Made by a program: the position numbers and the translations under genes. 64,000 nucleotides of DNA from assembly GCF_910592395.1 (NCBI RefSeq), contig NC_088311.1, forward strand, positions 12,712,501 through 12,776,500, read 5' to 3'. The stretch is from Lineus longissimus (taxonomy: Eukaryota > Nemertea > Pilidiophora > Heteronemertea > Lineidae). The notes below the pieces were generated by a model. It saw nothing but the letters and a program-made list of their open reading frames with translations, was not told where the DNA came from and ran no database searches. Positions 33,796 through 58,947 of the stretch are shown here, one piece after another (within the stretch, counting starts at the first letter, position 1; every line of letters begins with the position of its first letter).

Positions 33796-33957
33796 CAGGG
33801 GCGTAGCTAGCTTTTTGGTCTGGCGGGGGGGGGGGGGCAAAAGGCTCTCTGGGGGACAAAATGACCCTTTATGAAATCTTTTGGCCAAAAACACATATTT
33901 TGGTGACCTCGGGGGAGGGGGCATTTGCCCCCCCCCCCTCTGCTACCTACGCCCCTG
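33796..33957. repeat. Short hAT-like MITE with CAGGGGCGTAG ends
   Basis: Begins CAGGGGCGTAGCTAGC and ends GCTACCTACGCCCCTG, with G-rich and C-rich runs inside that can pair. No target duplication was recognised. Confidence 0.7.
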
Positions 33958-34616
33958 CTTTCCCGGGCCTGCTATATACTAGTCTCGTTACTCTAAGCCT
34001 CCTCTAAGCCCTGCCCGAAATAATCACTATTGTATTAGGTATAGGCTATAGATCACTCTGAAACACTAATTACTTGAGAAGTGTTCTGAGCACATTAATA
34101 TTGGGTTTGCTGCCCGATGTCCAGCTTGTTCCAGGCTTCTGTCTAGGAGTAAGGAGATAGCGACACCCGCCAGATCGAGCCAATGACTGTCGAGCACATC
34201 CTGGGAAGATGCCCAACGCTTGCAGCGTTGAGGAGGGAGACTTGACCGGCTGACGAACACCAACTCCGCTTCTGATTACTAGTAAGTCTGGAGAGTCTGT
34301 TAGATGGAAATGAACACAAAGAAGAAGAATTTCCAGGCTGAGGGTCCAAGTAATGAAATGACCACACGATTTAGTTTTAAAGATGTATTTATTAATCAAT
34401 CAATAGACATCATTTGAATTACAACAATTTTGTTCAGTGGACACATTCGCATATCTATTAATAAAAAACCTCCTGATGAGAATTGAACATTTTACACTGT
34501 GACTACAATTAATGAATACCACTCTTGACTTTTTTAAGTAAAATGACTATAAAGTTATTACCACAATCCACCCAATATTAAATATTTCAAAGAAGTTTCT
34601 TCCAAACTGATCAATA

Positions 34617-35400
34617 ACCCAATCTGTTCAATATTGGGCAAACTGTGTTAATTACAGAACATTTCATAGTCATTTCACTTGAAATGGTCGAGAGCAGGTT
34701 ACCTCCACAGCCAGGCACCACCAAGTGAAAACAGCAGTCTATGTGTCCCTGGCCTTATACAATTGAATACTTGGATAAATGAAACTTTGAATCTGTTCAA
34801 TATTGGGCAAACTGTGTTAATTACAGAACATTTCACAGTCATTTCACTTGAAATGGTCGTGAGCAGGTTACCTCCACAGCCAGGCACCACCAAGTGAAAA
34901 CAGCAGTCTATGTGTCCCTGGCCTTATACAATTGAATACTTGGATAAATAAAACTTTGAATCTGTTCAATATTGGGTAAACTGTGTTAATTACAGAACAT
35001 TTCATAGTTATTTCTCTTGAAATGGTCGAGAGCAGGTTACCTCCACAGCCAGGCACCACCAAGTGAAAAAAGCAGTGTATGTTTCCCTGGCCTTATAAAA
35101 TTGATAACTTTGATAAATAAAACTTTGAATCTGTTCAATATTGGGCAAACTGCCTTAATAATCGAACAATAATATAGTCATTTCTCTTGAAATGGTAGAG
35201 AGCAGGTTACCTCCACAGCCAGGCACCACCAAGTGAAAAAAGCATTGTATGTGTCCCTGGCCTTATACATTTGATTACTTGAACAAATAAAACTTTGAGT
35301 CTGTTCAATATTGGGTAAACTGTGTTAATAACAGAACATTTCATAGTCTTTTCTCTTGAAATGGTCGAGAGCAGGTTACCTCCACAGCCAGGCACCACCA
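34617..35400. repeat. 169-bp tandem repeat, about 4.6 copies
   Basis: Each unit contains CTGTTCAATATTGGGCAAAC, ACTTGAAATGGTCGAGAGCA, GGTTACCTCCACAGCCAGGC and GTCCCTGGCCTTATA, at steps of about 169 bp. Divergence rises toward the right-hand copies. Confidence 0.9.
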
Positions 35401-35560
35401 TATTTTCCTTAACTTCAATGCGCCTGCGTTACCGGAAGTGATCAAAACGGAAACGGAATAGATCCAGACGGAGCATGCGCATCCGTGGTGCCTGGTCAGA
35501 GAGGTTCCTAGCTGTGGAGGTGGTGCCCAGCCAGAGAGGTAGACTGGCGAACCCTGATCG

Positions 35561-35929
35561 ACTTTCCCGAACCCATGGTACTTGTGTTGCGTTTCGGAGC
35601 TCGAATTGTTCGCACGAAGGTTTTGACACATGGTTGTACACGTACCTAGCCGCCTACACCTGACATGTACTGTTATCCTACACATCATGACATGGATGCC
35701 GAGTGAATGTCAGAGTCGATACATGTTTCACAGACATATCAGGCAAATTATAGGTTCAAAATGCGCAATGCCTCTCACCTTTCATACCACTGTATCGGAT
35801 TCTCGTTGTCTTTTGACATGTTTGAGTGTTTAGGCTATACAGGCAATCAATCACGTCGTGAAACAGAACGCATCAGAAGTACCACAGATTCTACGCTCTA
35901 CGTCATCAATTTTGTGGTCACGTGCGTCT
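35561..35929. other. No gene recognised
   Basis: Unique-looking sequence between the inverted repeat and the next minisatellite. Open frames lack splice or start support. Confidence 0.4.
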
Positions 35930-36130
35930 TGAATATGGTCACGTGAGTCTTGAATATGGTCACGTGAGTCTTGAATATATTTTGTTCAAGGTTGAATATA
36001 TTTTGTTCAAGGTTGGACATATTTTATTCAAGGTTGAACATATTTTATTCAAGGTTGAACATATTTTATTTAAGGTTGAAAACATTTGATTCAAGGTTGA
36101 ACATATTTTAGTCTTGAACATATATTTCCT
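35930..36130. repeat. Minisatellite, units of about 21-23 bp
   Basis: First TCTTGAATATGGTCACGTGAG repeated, then about seven copies of a unit close to ATATTTTATTCAAGGTTGAAC. Confidence 0.9.
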
Positions 36131-36342
36131 TCTTGAACTTATATTTAACTTCTTGAATGGTAATTCTAAAGTCTTGAATAAATTCCGCTTTGGCTTGCCA
36201 TAGTAGGCCCCGTTGAATTCGCTAAACTCATTATTGATTATTTAGTTCCAGAACTGCTCAACGCGAATTTATAGACGGCGCTTTAGTATCGCCCATCGCA
36301 TGCGGTCTGCTCATCATGACAGCCAGGCGAGTGATTGCAAAT

Positions 36343-37280
36343 CTATATCATAATACTATAAGGCGGCTCGATAAAGTGCCATTTGGGGGTAGTGTTTCGT
36401 CTCGAAATTTTGCACGTTTGCAGGTGATATGTTATCCTGATGCAACGTTATGTTTATTTTCGGAAATTTACTTCAGCGGAGCAGTAATGAGGGATTTTTA
36501 ATCGGACACTGTCAATTCTCTTCACCACTCACAGAAGCCATGCCATTGCTGTTTAGTTATGCAGGGGATTAATCAATTAACTGCACTCCCTGTGGGGTGA
36601 CTAACACTACCTGTTGAACAGCTGGCTGTAGGGGGATGATTGGAACAGCCTGTTCCTGTTGACCTGCTGAACCAAGGTTAATGTTATTTTCAATCCACGA
36701 TTGCAGGTCACCTGATCTTCGAGATTTCGCGGGGAAAGAAATTGTAAACAAACGCATGTGTGCAGTTCTATTGCATTAGATTTTCATTGCAATTCAATCT
36801 ATTCAAGGTAAAGCCCATTTGAGCCCGCCTGCGCCACGGGCACAATGCTAGTCTATATCATAATACTATAAGGCGGCTCGCTAAAGTGCCATTTGGGGGT
36901 AGTGTTTCGTCTCGAAATTTTGCACGTTTGCAGGTGATATGTTATCCTGATGCAACGTCATGTTTATTTTCGGAAATTTACTTCAGCGGAGCAGTAATGA
37001 GGGATTTTTAATCGGACACGGTCAATTCTCCTTATCACTCACGGAAGCCAAGCCATTGCTGTTCAGTTATGCAGGGGATTAATGAATCACCTGCACTCCC
37101 TGTGGGGTGACTAACACTACATGTTGAACGGCTGGCTGTAGGGGATGATTGGAACAGCCTGTACACGTGTTGACCTGCTGAACCAAGGTTAATGTTATTT
37201 TCAATCCACGATTGTAGGTCACCTGATCTTCGAGATTTCGCGGGAAAGAAATTGTAAACAAACGCATGTGTGCAGTTCAA
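36343..37280. repeat. Tandem segmental duplication, period about 510 bp
   Basis: 36343-36780 and 36853-37280 share CTATATCATAATACTATAAG through AACGCATGTGTGCAGTTC with few differences. Between them lies a fragment of the dispersed repeat also seen at 23484 and 37730. Each copy carries the candidate terminal exon described for the small minus-strand gene. Confidence 0.9.
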
Positions 37281-38199
37281 ATGTAAACAAAAATGTATTT
37301 TGATACTTTTGGTTGCTGGACTTGGGTTTTCCCGCAGTAAGGAGCTGGGGTCAAATTGATGGTCTATCGTATATTGGTACTGTATTAGCCAGAGCTAGCC
37401 CTTGATTATGAAGGGATTTTCAAATTAAGGTTACAATGGTATGTTTATGTGCTCACCACAGCTTTCAAAACTTGATGTATCTGAAGAGGCACTCTGAACT
37501 TGGCATGGCCTTATCGAGGAGCTGCTCACGGTGCTGAACTTCTAGCTTGCCTGTCGACTAAGTGCCTTGCCCGAGATCATGCTACATGTAGGAGGAGCAC
37601 GCATTTTAAAGTTTTAGTAGTGATAGTGCAATTGGTCCGAGCCATTTGGAGGCCGACATGTGAAGGCCTATCTGGGTTCTCCTTCATCTCCGTATAAAAA
37701 GGGGCATATTGCTGACTAAGGAACGAGGTATATTCACATTGCCTCATCATCTCATTCGGACCAATTGATTTACTTTTATATGCACGCATACAGCACGCCA
37801 CAGGGTCCGAGTCTGTGGACAAATGGTTGGTTTAATTTGTCTCTTCGATATTGCTCCTTTGATATTGCATTATATTTTCATTGCAATTCAATCTATTCAA
37901 GGTATAGCCCATTTGAACCTGCCTGCGCCACGGGTACAATGCTATCAGTCTATAGTACCAACAACATATCACGCCATCATATGATACAATCGACGAAATA
38001 TCAATCAGTGACTATTGTTTTTGATGGATGATTGATTATTTCTTTTATTGTGAACTCGGGAAAGGTAGAAATATACCCGGGAATAAAAAAATTGGTAACT
38101 TCGTGAGGCAGATTGTGGCACTCACCTTCGGGAATGTTCGGTCATCTTCGAGTTTTCTCGGTAAATCTTCACTTTGGCGCTCTGGGCATGAGCCGACAT
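36569..38199 (-). CDS. Tentative small gene: one first exon, two alternative last exons
   Basis: A minus-strand first exon, 38199-38126, starts MSAHAQSAKVKIYRENSK and ends at a strong GTGAGT donor in phase 2. Two downstream segments from the duplication begin after TCTCGAAG in matching phase and open RSGDLQSWIENNINLGSAGQ. Copy 36716-36569 ends PQGVQLID and gives 73 residues. Copy 37227-37035 is frame-shifted after AGQ and gives 88 residues. The product is unknown; the C-terminus is rich in Gln, Val and Pro. Against it: the acceptors have an interrupted pyrimidine tract, and the exons lie among repeats. I consider the first exon more likely real than the last ones. Confidence 0.3.
37281..38125. 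other. Intron of the tentative gene with a dispersed repeat
   Basis: 37730-37950 repeats 23484-23700. The remainder has no recognised feature. Confidence 0.4.
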
Positions 38200-39094
38200 C
38201 GATGTTTCGCGGTAGAAAATTGGTAGTATTAATGCTAACCACCCCCAAACTCTTCGATACTCATCAGAATTGTAGTAATACGCTATGTTTACGATGTTGT
38301 ATGTCTTTCATGCTTTACTGAGCCATATTTTTCCAAATAATGATTTTTTTGGAAAATAATGAAATATTTTGGCGGGGGTTAAAACGGCATGCGGGCGGTG
38401 GACGGTAAACCGGATTATTCATTCCTATGGCCTAAATGTTGCGATTTTTTGATGGAGGAAATGATTGACAGCTAGGCGCCATGTTTCATTCATGCCTCGT
38501 TCTGATCACCCGATACGCGGGAAATGAAAACGAGGTCATACGAACTGGCTTGGCGGTTCCAGTTCGCTTTAACTCCGGAGTGATCAATATCACCCGGAGG
38601 AAATGATATACAGTGACGCGTACGGGTACGTCTGGTCTAAACATACTAGCCGTCGATAACTTTGACTCTAATCGTTTGGTAAAATCGTGATCATGGATAC
38701 CTATGAATATTTTCACAATAATGACTGAATTACTTTATTTCGAGTTGAATCATAAAAATGCTCGTTGTTTTTTTTATTAGTCAGAAAGTGAGATGCAGAA
38801 AGTTAGATTTTATGGGGGCCTACTAATTTCTTGCTTAGTTTTGTCCACGCCGACAACATTTGTGTACACATGATACACTACACAAATACAATGTTGCATC
38901 CGTTTATGATTCGTATACATTTTGTATGCAATTTCAACAGCTGTTGACGAAAATGAACAATTTCTAAAGATTGGGAACTGAAATCCTCACGAAATGTTGC
39001 CTTTGCACGCTGGGGAGACCCCAACGAGGGGGTGGAAGTTAACGGAGACGATCCGAGGGTGGATTAGGTATAAAAATCCGACTTATCCGACACT
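38200..39094. other. CpG-containing stretch, no gene recognised
   Basis: 38380-38660 is locally rich in CpG and lies upstream of the tentative minus-strand first exon, so it could be a promoter. No exon for the plus-strand SLC30A7 start was found here. Confidence 0.35.
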
Positions 39095-39102
39095 ATCGAT
39101 AC

Positions 39103-39377
39103 GATTACGGGGCAACTCGGCCTATTACCAACTCGGCCCACCAACTCGGCCTGGGTTATAAATCATCGGTTTATTGGCATATGTTTTCCTTATATTGTTT
39201 TTTTTTTGTTGCTATATATATATAATTTTCTTCAAATTTCCAACAGGAATGAATACATAGTAGGCCTATATAAACCAAAACTTATGCCAATAAACCAATG
39301 ATTTATAACCCAGGCCGAGTTGGTAGGCCGAGTTGGTAATAGGCCGAGTTGGTAATAGGCCGAGTTGGTCATACACC
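39103..39377. mobile_element. Foldback element C (CCAACTCGGCCTATTA arrays), 8-bp TSD
   Basis: Flanked by the perfect direct repeat ATCGATAC (39095-39102 and 39378-39385). The arms hold three and four copies of ACTCGGCC-type units and then GGGTTATAAATCATNGGTTT and ATTGGCATA, inverted in the other arm. Nearly all of the 275 bp is arm. The right end read outward is GGTGTATGACC. No coding capacity. Confidence 0.88.
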
Positions 39378-39385
39378 ATCGATAC

Positions 39386-40362
39386 CATCAACCATGGCCA
39401 TGCACGACCAACCATGAAGTTCTATTTATTCAACATCATCATCATGATTCTAAGGTTTTTCAGAAGTCGGTTTTTTAGGGTAGTATGTTAATTGGTTCTC
39501 AGCGGTTGCCCTATGTATTAGCGTGCGGGCGGCCACCAAAAACCAGTATTAACTAAATTAACTCTCGGGCAGTCACGGGATCGACAAAAAAATTCTTACC
39601 TTACGGTATCATCGTCGACCTTATCATCGTCGACCACAGGTCGACAATAGGTGTGTTCCATTAGAAGTCTTTGAATTCCCTTCGTTTCACCTGTAATTCA
39701 GCATTTTCGCATCAGCCATTCGAAAGGTGGCGCTCAGAGTCAGATGAATTGTCTGCTACCAAATGCATGCTCCCTCAGCAAATTTTGGCGCAAATCGCTT
39801 GTGAACACGCTCGCGACTCGTGAAAGACTGACAAAGACACTACCTTCGAATTCATTTTTTTTCTGCATAAATACAGGTTTCTTTGGCCAATTTGGACATG
39901 TTGTGTTTGTTTAAGGCCACAAGGTATAGAAATATAAAAGAAAGAAAGAAAAAATGATTAAATTTGTCTTTTTCTTTTTTTCCCAAGAAATCGGTAAAAA
40001 AGTGTGTTTTTGACACATTTTGGTGGATTTTACCCAAAAGCGAACCCGAGTATACACACCCAACTAGAATCACCTGAAAGAACGGAAAATATCCAAGAAA
40101 CCTTTTCTTTACAGCAACATGATATGAACAGTTGTTTCTTCATGACAAGCCTTCAAAAACTAGGTATTGGAAACAGCAAATTTCCCAAAATTGAACCCCT
40201 AAGGGTAGAATTTTAAAAAAGATTTACTCCCTAAGAGTTAACGTAGTGTGCTCCTCCTGTGCAGTGCTCCTTTAAAGGGGGAATATAGGCATTGACATAC
40301 TAGTAGGACGTCACACACCGCAGCCCGCCTAGCTAAAGTAGGTTTCGGTTCCCCCCCACTCC
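39386..40362. other. No gene recognised
   Basis: Low-complexity patches (AGAAAGAAAGAAAAA at about 39937). No splice-supported exon. Confidence 0.4.
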
Positions 40363-40753
40363 CAGGCCTTTCAATTACATCATTTTCACACCGCTATACG
40401 GTGTAGGAAATTTGGCATGTCCCCAAATTAGTCCCTGAAAAAATGTCCCCAAAATAGAAAAAAGATTTTTTTTTTTTTTTTTTTTTTCAAGGGGTAATTT
40501 GACCCCCTGAAGCGTTTTTTGACACCTTATATGACCAAATCTCATCCTAAATGGCCTAATTTGATACTTCTCACCCTAAAATTATGAGGTTTCAGGTGCA
40601 TGTGACAATGTCAGTCAATAAGGACGTCGATGTTCAGGCAAATTGGCACGACGAAATATCCCCAAATTAAGCTAAAAAGAAAAAACAAACATGTCCCAGA
40701 AATAGGCTAAAAAAATACAGGGTGTAGAGGTCTCCATGTAATTGAAAGGCCTG
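40363..40753. mobile_element. hAT-like MITE with 6-bp TSD
   Basis: Perfect 18-bp inverted ends CAGGCCTTTCAATTACAT, directly flanked by CACTCC (40357-40362, 40754-40759). 391 bp, noncoding, with a T-run at about 40465-40488. CAG-starting ends fit hAT; a 6-bp duplication is shorter than the usual 8. Confidence 0.85.
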
Positions 40754-40759
40754 CACTCC

Positions 40760-43700
40760 GATAGTCAAGGGGGCCGCAGGCGCATTCCCGATTTTTCAGG
40801 AAAAGGGGGTTAATTTTCACTCTTAATTGGGAAAAAATCCCCGAAAAATCAATAAATAGGAGTGTTATTACCACTATTTTCCCTTCAAAAACTGGAAAAT
40901 GTATATTTTCTCATGTTTTCCTTCCCTGTGTATCCTTCCCCCGAAAAGATTTTTGAAACGCCAGTTTTATCAAACGCGCAGGCATGCGGTCAAGATTCTT
41001 CCCGCTCTGGCCGCACTACCCAGTTCCCACTCTTTCCACGCTGTTTCTGACGCAAGAAGAGAGAAGAAGGGTCGACAGGATGTTGGTGATCGCGTCAATT
41101 CCCTCTCCATGTCGTTGAGCTACATTCAACTCCTACTCCCGCCGGGTCTCAATAAGTCGAGAACAACATGGTTCCCGTTTTTTTCGGAGACATGTATGGG
41201 CTGACCCTTTCTTTAGGGGTAAGAATCCAAGATTCCCTTCAATTAGGGGGTTAAGATCCAGTCCTTCCTTGAAATAGGGGGTCACAATTTCCTCAGAAAA
41301 AACCCAAATAGGGGGTACTAAAAATATGCTGTTTCCTTCCATTAGGGGGTGATTTTAAAACTTCGGAACAAGCCTATCTACCCCGTAAATAAGAGGAGGG
41401 GAAGTTGGCTTTTTAAAACTCCAGACGTCGCCCCTTCAAGCAAACCCATTTCAAATCTCTGTGAACCTTGTATGCAGGGCCTGTTCCGCATCATTGCTAA
41501 TGCTGCTATACACAGAATAGAATGTCATTGTCCGAGGTTATATCACTAGCGTACATGTATTGAGAGCTTTTGCATAGCGATACATAGCAGGCCTGTATTC
41601 GCCAGGACTCTGGTCATAGTATTGTCGGTTTTAGGAGAGTATGCATCGTGTTGAGGGGTGGAATACTGGAAAAGGTTAGCAAAGATGGTATTTTATAAAA
41701 ATTTGTGGCACGTTTGCACGTATTTTATATAAATACGGTAATTTAATGCTAAGGCCATTTCGGCCAGGAGAAAGTGGTGCAGTAGTGGCTCTCTTGGGAC
41801 CTCTCCAAAAACTTATTCCCACGATTGCCAGTGTTAGCGGAGCAAGGTTACTAGGGCTAGATGGCTAAAACTTGCTGTGATGGTAGCTTTGGGCAATATG
41901 CCCTGATTTATTTCTTTTGCGATATGACCTATTTTCTGGCCTCCAGGCGGCCATCTTGGAAAAAGATTTTTGCAGATAGTTGGCAAATTTCGTTTCTATT
42001 TGAGCTAGAAGATTCTAAACTTGCGAGGACATGTTTCTAGGGACCCTCTATTCTACTCTAAAAAATTGTCCCACTCGGACTTCTTGAAAATTAAACAAAG
42101 TCCTATTCCTCCGAAACAAATGATTGAATTGCAACCAAATTTCATGCGATTATGTATCTATGTACTCTTATCAATATCCCTAGTTTTCAGTCTAATCCCA
42201 TGACAAATATGGCTGCTAGGCCGCCATCTTGAAAATCCAATGAAGTCCTACTCCTAGTCCTAAACTGCTGAACAGATGTCCACCAATTTCCATGTGACAT
42301 GTACACTCTTCAATAACCCTGAAATTAACCAAGATGCTATACTTAGATGGTTATGGTAATTTTCTTTTGTGCCATTGAGCTGACAAGAAGAATATTATTC
42401 AATGGAATCAAAACTGGTGAAACTAGCCAGAAACTGTTCTCCCCATATCCACTGCAAATGACATGCATTACATTACCCGAGGTGAGCACATGGTCCCTTG
42501 ACCATTTCATTTATATCAAAGATATATTTGGGGTCAGTAATAAATATTGAATAAATGAAACAGTCTTTCAGGTTCACAAATCTTCCTAATTATGAGAAAC
42601 AAAGGAATTTTTTGGTGCAAAGAATAAGCAAACCTGCTCTTTTTCCTAGAGCTGCCAAAAACCTTATTGCTAGGGCAAGCTGGCATTTTAACCCTTTGCA
42701 GCCGTAATAAAATTCAGGAAATTCACCAATTTTTGACACTTTTTTTGAAAAATTATTTTAAAATATTTACAAAAAACACAGAGATGTATTTTTTTTTATA
42801 AAACTACCATATGGGTTGTACTTTATTTTCCACATAGACTACAGTTTACCAAGAGGGGCTAGGTGGGGGACTGTCAACATCCATATCACTACCATCTCCC
42901 CCAAATCTGACCCCCCCCCCCCCGATCAGCTCCCTGAGGCTGGGTAGGCCTAATGCATGTGTTTATTGTGTTTTGATTACTAGCACTAGCAGTATCATCG
43001 TCTGAATCCTCACTGCTGAATTAATCGCCATTTTCATTGTCTAAATCTTATGTATCACTGTCACTTTGGCATAAAACATCACTCAAAGACATGTGAGCCC
43101 TTCCTGAGGCCTTCCCTGCGTTTGTTCACTCACAAAAAATCAAAAGTAACAAACAATCTGACCATGCATGCATCAATTGGAAAGCGCGCATTTTCAGCTT
43201 TCTAATGGGACTAGTGGCGTTGCCGTGTAACAAACAATTTAGTCAATGGGAAAGTTAAAGAGCATGTCACATATGTGGCGATCCGGCTCCAAAGGGTTTA
43301 AGAAAAAAATCACCTGTAGTTTATGAGTATTGTGATTTTATTTGCAGCATTTTCAAACTTTTCCAATGGGCTTAATCATGAGGTTTTGAAAGGTACCAGT
43401 TTTGAACCCACCTAAATGTGCAGACATGGTCATAGGCCTACAAATTTGTATGCTGAGCATATGACAAATCTATGGCCTTTCCAGGAATTTTATAAGATAA
43501 TTCTAAAGAATGGTGACTCAACTGCCAGCATAGCCAGAAACAGCGATGTAAGAGCTTGATAAAATGACACTATACTATATATGTAGCATGTTTCTTAACC
43601 AGCATGAATTCCTAACCACCAAATATCTATACGGTGAGCACAATGGCCCCTGGCCTTTTCATCTTACTAAAAATATGACATGACTTTATTGAATTATCAA

Positions 43701-44128
43701 TTCAAATTTGAAATTGAAGTTAATTTTGAATCGTCATCCTGGGCTTTCGCACACCTGGTTCCACCTCTAGTGACGTCATTTTTGACCTCATTCAAAATCC
43801 GGGCTATGCCCTCACAGGCTTGTCGGGCCTACGTGAGGAGCTTGAGCACAACCTCGTTCCTATAAGTTAGAGAACATGAAGAGACGCACTTGGTCTTATT
43901 AATCAACTCTCATGTCATGTTTCAGTTCATTGACCCATATCAGGTACAGTTTAGTAATGTACAAGGAACATTGTCGTGGATCGGGGACAGTAATGTAACA
44001 TTCCTACTCTACTCTAAGGTTCTTGAGGAACTTGGTGTCAGAAAGCATCAAACCATTCATTTGGGTTGCAATGTGGCTAATTATGATCATGCTTCATAAT
44101 CATAATGGTTTTTACCTTTCATTTACAG
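40760..44128. other. Region upstream of the first visible SLC30A7 exon; repeats only
   Basis: 40790-41350 has several AATTAGGGGGT-type blocks. 41760-42515 is a dispersed repeat: its CCATCTTG block recurs at about 46900-46985, and it ends GGTGAGCACATGGTCCC. A second such end is at 43631. C-runs lie at about 42911-42923. The first coding exon of SLC30A7 was not recognised. Confidence 0.45.
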
Positions 44129-56448
<12,320 letters not shown>

Positions 56449-57840
56449 GTATGTTCAGTTTATTTTTGCAGGGAGGGATTGTCAAAGCCAGGCCATAGGA
56501 AACCATCCTCGTACAGTAGGCTTTTCAGTACACTTACCATCTCACATATATCAAACCCTGGTGAAATGTGCACCCATTAGACACACTAGCATATACCCAT
56601 GGAGCGGGCAAAGTTGAAATGTAATATACATTAGTTAAATGGGCACGATGATTGAACTACATTAAATTTCTAACGTTACTGAAGTTTTATTAAAGGTTAA
56701 ACACGAAATTAACTGCATTTAGGGACTTATTGCCAATAGATTGATTGCAAAAGTACGCTATTTTGCACAATGCATTGAGACCAGTGACAGCAGGTCCTGT
56801 TCCAAATAAGGGCATCACATATTAGGCATATCACCTACCCACTCCCGTACCCAATGCCACTGTCGGACCAAAGCCAGGCGCATGGAGAGATGCAGAACGC
56901 AATTCGTCAGGATCAAATCGCCCATCGAAATGTTACCAACATCAAAATTTAATCAAATGTTGTAGCAACATCCAAATGCACATTGTGGTATTGGCACATG
57001 TAATGGTATGTCAAGTATTAATTGAAACAGCCGCTCACTCAACCATTTGAATTGAACACCTTTTCTGAAAGGCTTTTGCACTCATGGTCAAAAGTTTATG
57101 GATACCAATTTTCCTCAATTCTCTCAAAAACCACTGTGTCAAAAATTGCCTGGGTACTACCGATGTGTAGAGAAATTCCTAGGCTATAAGGTGAGGCTAG
57201 ATTTACTGACGGGTATTATGATGTAATGATGCTGTGATGTAATTTGTATGGACACCCCCAATTATCTTTTTTATGAACCAATCTTCTCTGGATTTCTTTT
57301 CTCACTATTATCTGTCTCCACTGTTAAGAAGCATGGTTTGCTGCAATAATTACCAATGAAAATGTGTTTCTGTCACATTTTCCTCCTGCAATTTCCACCA
57401 GTATTCCAAGCTGACCAAGCACTAATGAAATGGTCTCCGATTGTGTGACAGACCACGGCTCATAATTGACCAAGGACACATGCCAGTAGTGGACACTTGT
57501 TACCTAAACGCTCAAGTCATACCATCATTTCTAATTAAATTACTGTCTGTTGGCTTGAACTTCATAACTTAGAATTATGAAGATGACCTGTCTTAGCCCT
57601 AGAAGTCTGACTAACTGTGGTTATCCAAACACTTGTTTCTTAACCGCTAGAGCTATGAACTTGAAACTTTGTACACAGGACCCCCCCCCCAGGCCAGGTG
57701 ACCTCTGACAATCAATTACAGTCTGATCTCATTCTTGACTTGATCACCAGAGACCGGAAGTGGAAACCTAAAAATATATCTCTCTAATGAGCGACTCCTT
57801 TTTAATAAAATTTTTATGGTAGGTTATCCAAGGAAGGATA
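56449..57840. other. Intron after the last visible SLC30A7 exon; repeats
   Basis: 57062-57290 is an inverted match of 61020-61290 (TCAAAAATTGCCTGGGTACT, GTGAGGCTAGATTTACTGAC). From about 57620 the 280-bp repeat family begins and is interrupted at 57848 by foldback element B. No further SLC30A7 exon was seen. Confidence 0.55.
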
Positions 57841-57848
57841 CATGACAC

Positions 57849-58947
57849 GGTTCATCCCCATTTCGCCTACACCCGTTTCGCCTACACCCATTTCGCCTAC
57901 AAAATTTACCCATTTCGCCTACTCACCATTTCGCCTACTCACCATTTCGCCTACACCCATTTCGCCTATTCACCATTTCGCATATTACCCATTTCGCCTA
58001 CTCACCATTTCGCCTACTCACCATTTCGCCAACACCCATTTCGCCTATTCACCATTTCGCCTATTACCCATTTCGCCTACATCATTTCAAATGTTTTATG
58101 ATAGTGACTTCAAAGTCAAAAGATGTTTCAGCCTTCTAGTCTAATTTGAAATGTCTATTGGTGCCAGAATTTTGTAATGCTTTTAGAAAGATGCAGTTTA
58201 TCCAACTAAATACCAACTAAATACTATCAGACGAACTGAGTAGGGCCATGAGTAGGGTCATGAGCTTGATAATCTGACATCGATGAAAATGGCTTTCATA
58301 TTCTGGATGCATTTTGTGTATTGTAAGAACACTTGCCAGCATTGAGTTACGGTAAGTGTTAGTTTGAGCAAAACATCACAAAGAAACACACTCAGTGTAT
58401 AATAATCAATTATGCATGTTTATTGGTTAGATTAATTGGTTTACTACTAATTGGTTTAATGTTAATTATTAAATTACAAAGTGATTACAAAGTGATTTAG
58501 CTGAATATACAGGTATCTCTTCCTCACAGCTTTCATAAATAGTTCAAGTATTAAACATTGCATATAATAGGATTCACTTGCATGTGTTTTTAAGGTTTGA
58601 TGTATTGTCTCAGCCTGAAGTGAACTCAGTTGTGGGTGAACACAGTAACGTGGCTTCAGGAACAATCTTGTCATTGAATGGACTCGATGGCTTCTTGCAA
58701 CTGATTCTTGCAGAATATTTGAGCATTTTGAGATGGGATTTGTCTGTATTCATGGCTTCTTCATGGAGTGTATAAATTAGCTCAGGGCCAGGGCTGCTCA
58801 TTTCCAGCAAAACCTTTGCAGTGTACACGGTATAGAGACAATGGAAGACCAGGAAATTACTTTTGTTCCAACAAATAGGGGTGGACAACATCTTGTACAC
58901 CGAAATGGGTGTAGGCGAAATGGGTCTAGGCGAAATGGGGATACACC
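57849..58947. mobile_element. Foldback element B (CATTTCGCCTAC arrays), 8-bp TSD
   Basis: Flanked by the perfect direct repeat CATGACAC (57841-57848, 58948-58955). Ends: GGTTCATCCCCATTTCGCC on the left and, read outward, GGGTGTATCCCCATTTCGCC on the right. The left arm has about 14 units of CATTTCGCCTAYNCAC (57859-58083); the right arm has three (58897-58940). Related repeat copies at 48627 and 48909 show the unoccupied sequence GATACATCACATATCATAC. The interior of about 800 bp holds a minus-strand frame. Confidence 0.93.
58607..58897 (-). CDS. Coding-like frame inside foldback element B
   Basis: On the minus strand the frame runs from the arm inward through KSNFLVFHCLYTVYTAKVLL, SSPGPELIYTLHEEAMNTDK and LKMLKYSARI to a TGA stop near 58607-58609, about 95 codons. 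Its composition is protein-like and unlike the array-derived part. It may be a captured host fragment. Not recognised. Confidence 0.25.

Larger units (their letters stand above)
33240..35560. repeat. Region bounded by an inverted repeat of about 70 bp
   Basis: 33247-33320 (CTACCTCTCTGTCTGGGCAC, then CTCCACAGCTAGGAACC) is inverted at 35480-35550 (GGTTCCTAGCTGTGGAGG, then GAGAGGTAGACTGGCG). The tandem array inside repeats a related motif, CTCCACAGCCAGGCACCACC. It may be a larger foldback element, but no target duplication was found. Confidence 0.6.

Noticed and set aside
43890-44099. 69-codon frame just upstream of the first visible SLC30A7 exon
   Set aside because: Does not resemble the ZnT7 N-terminus and its phase does not match the following exon.
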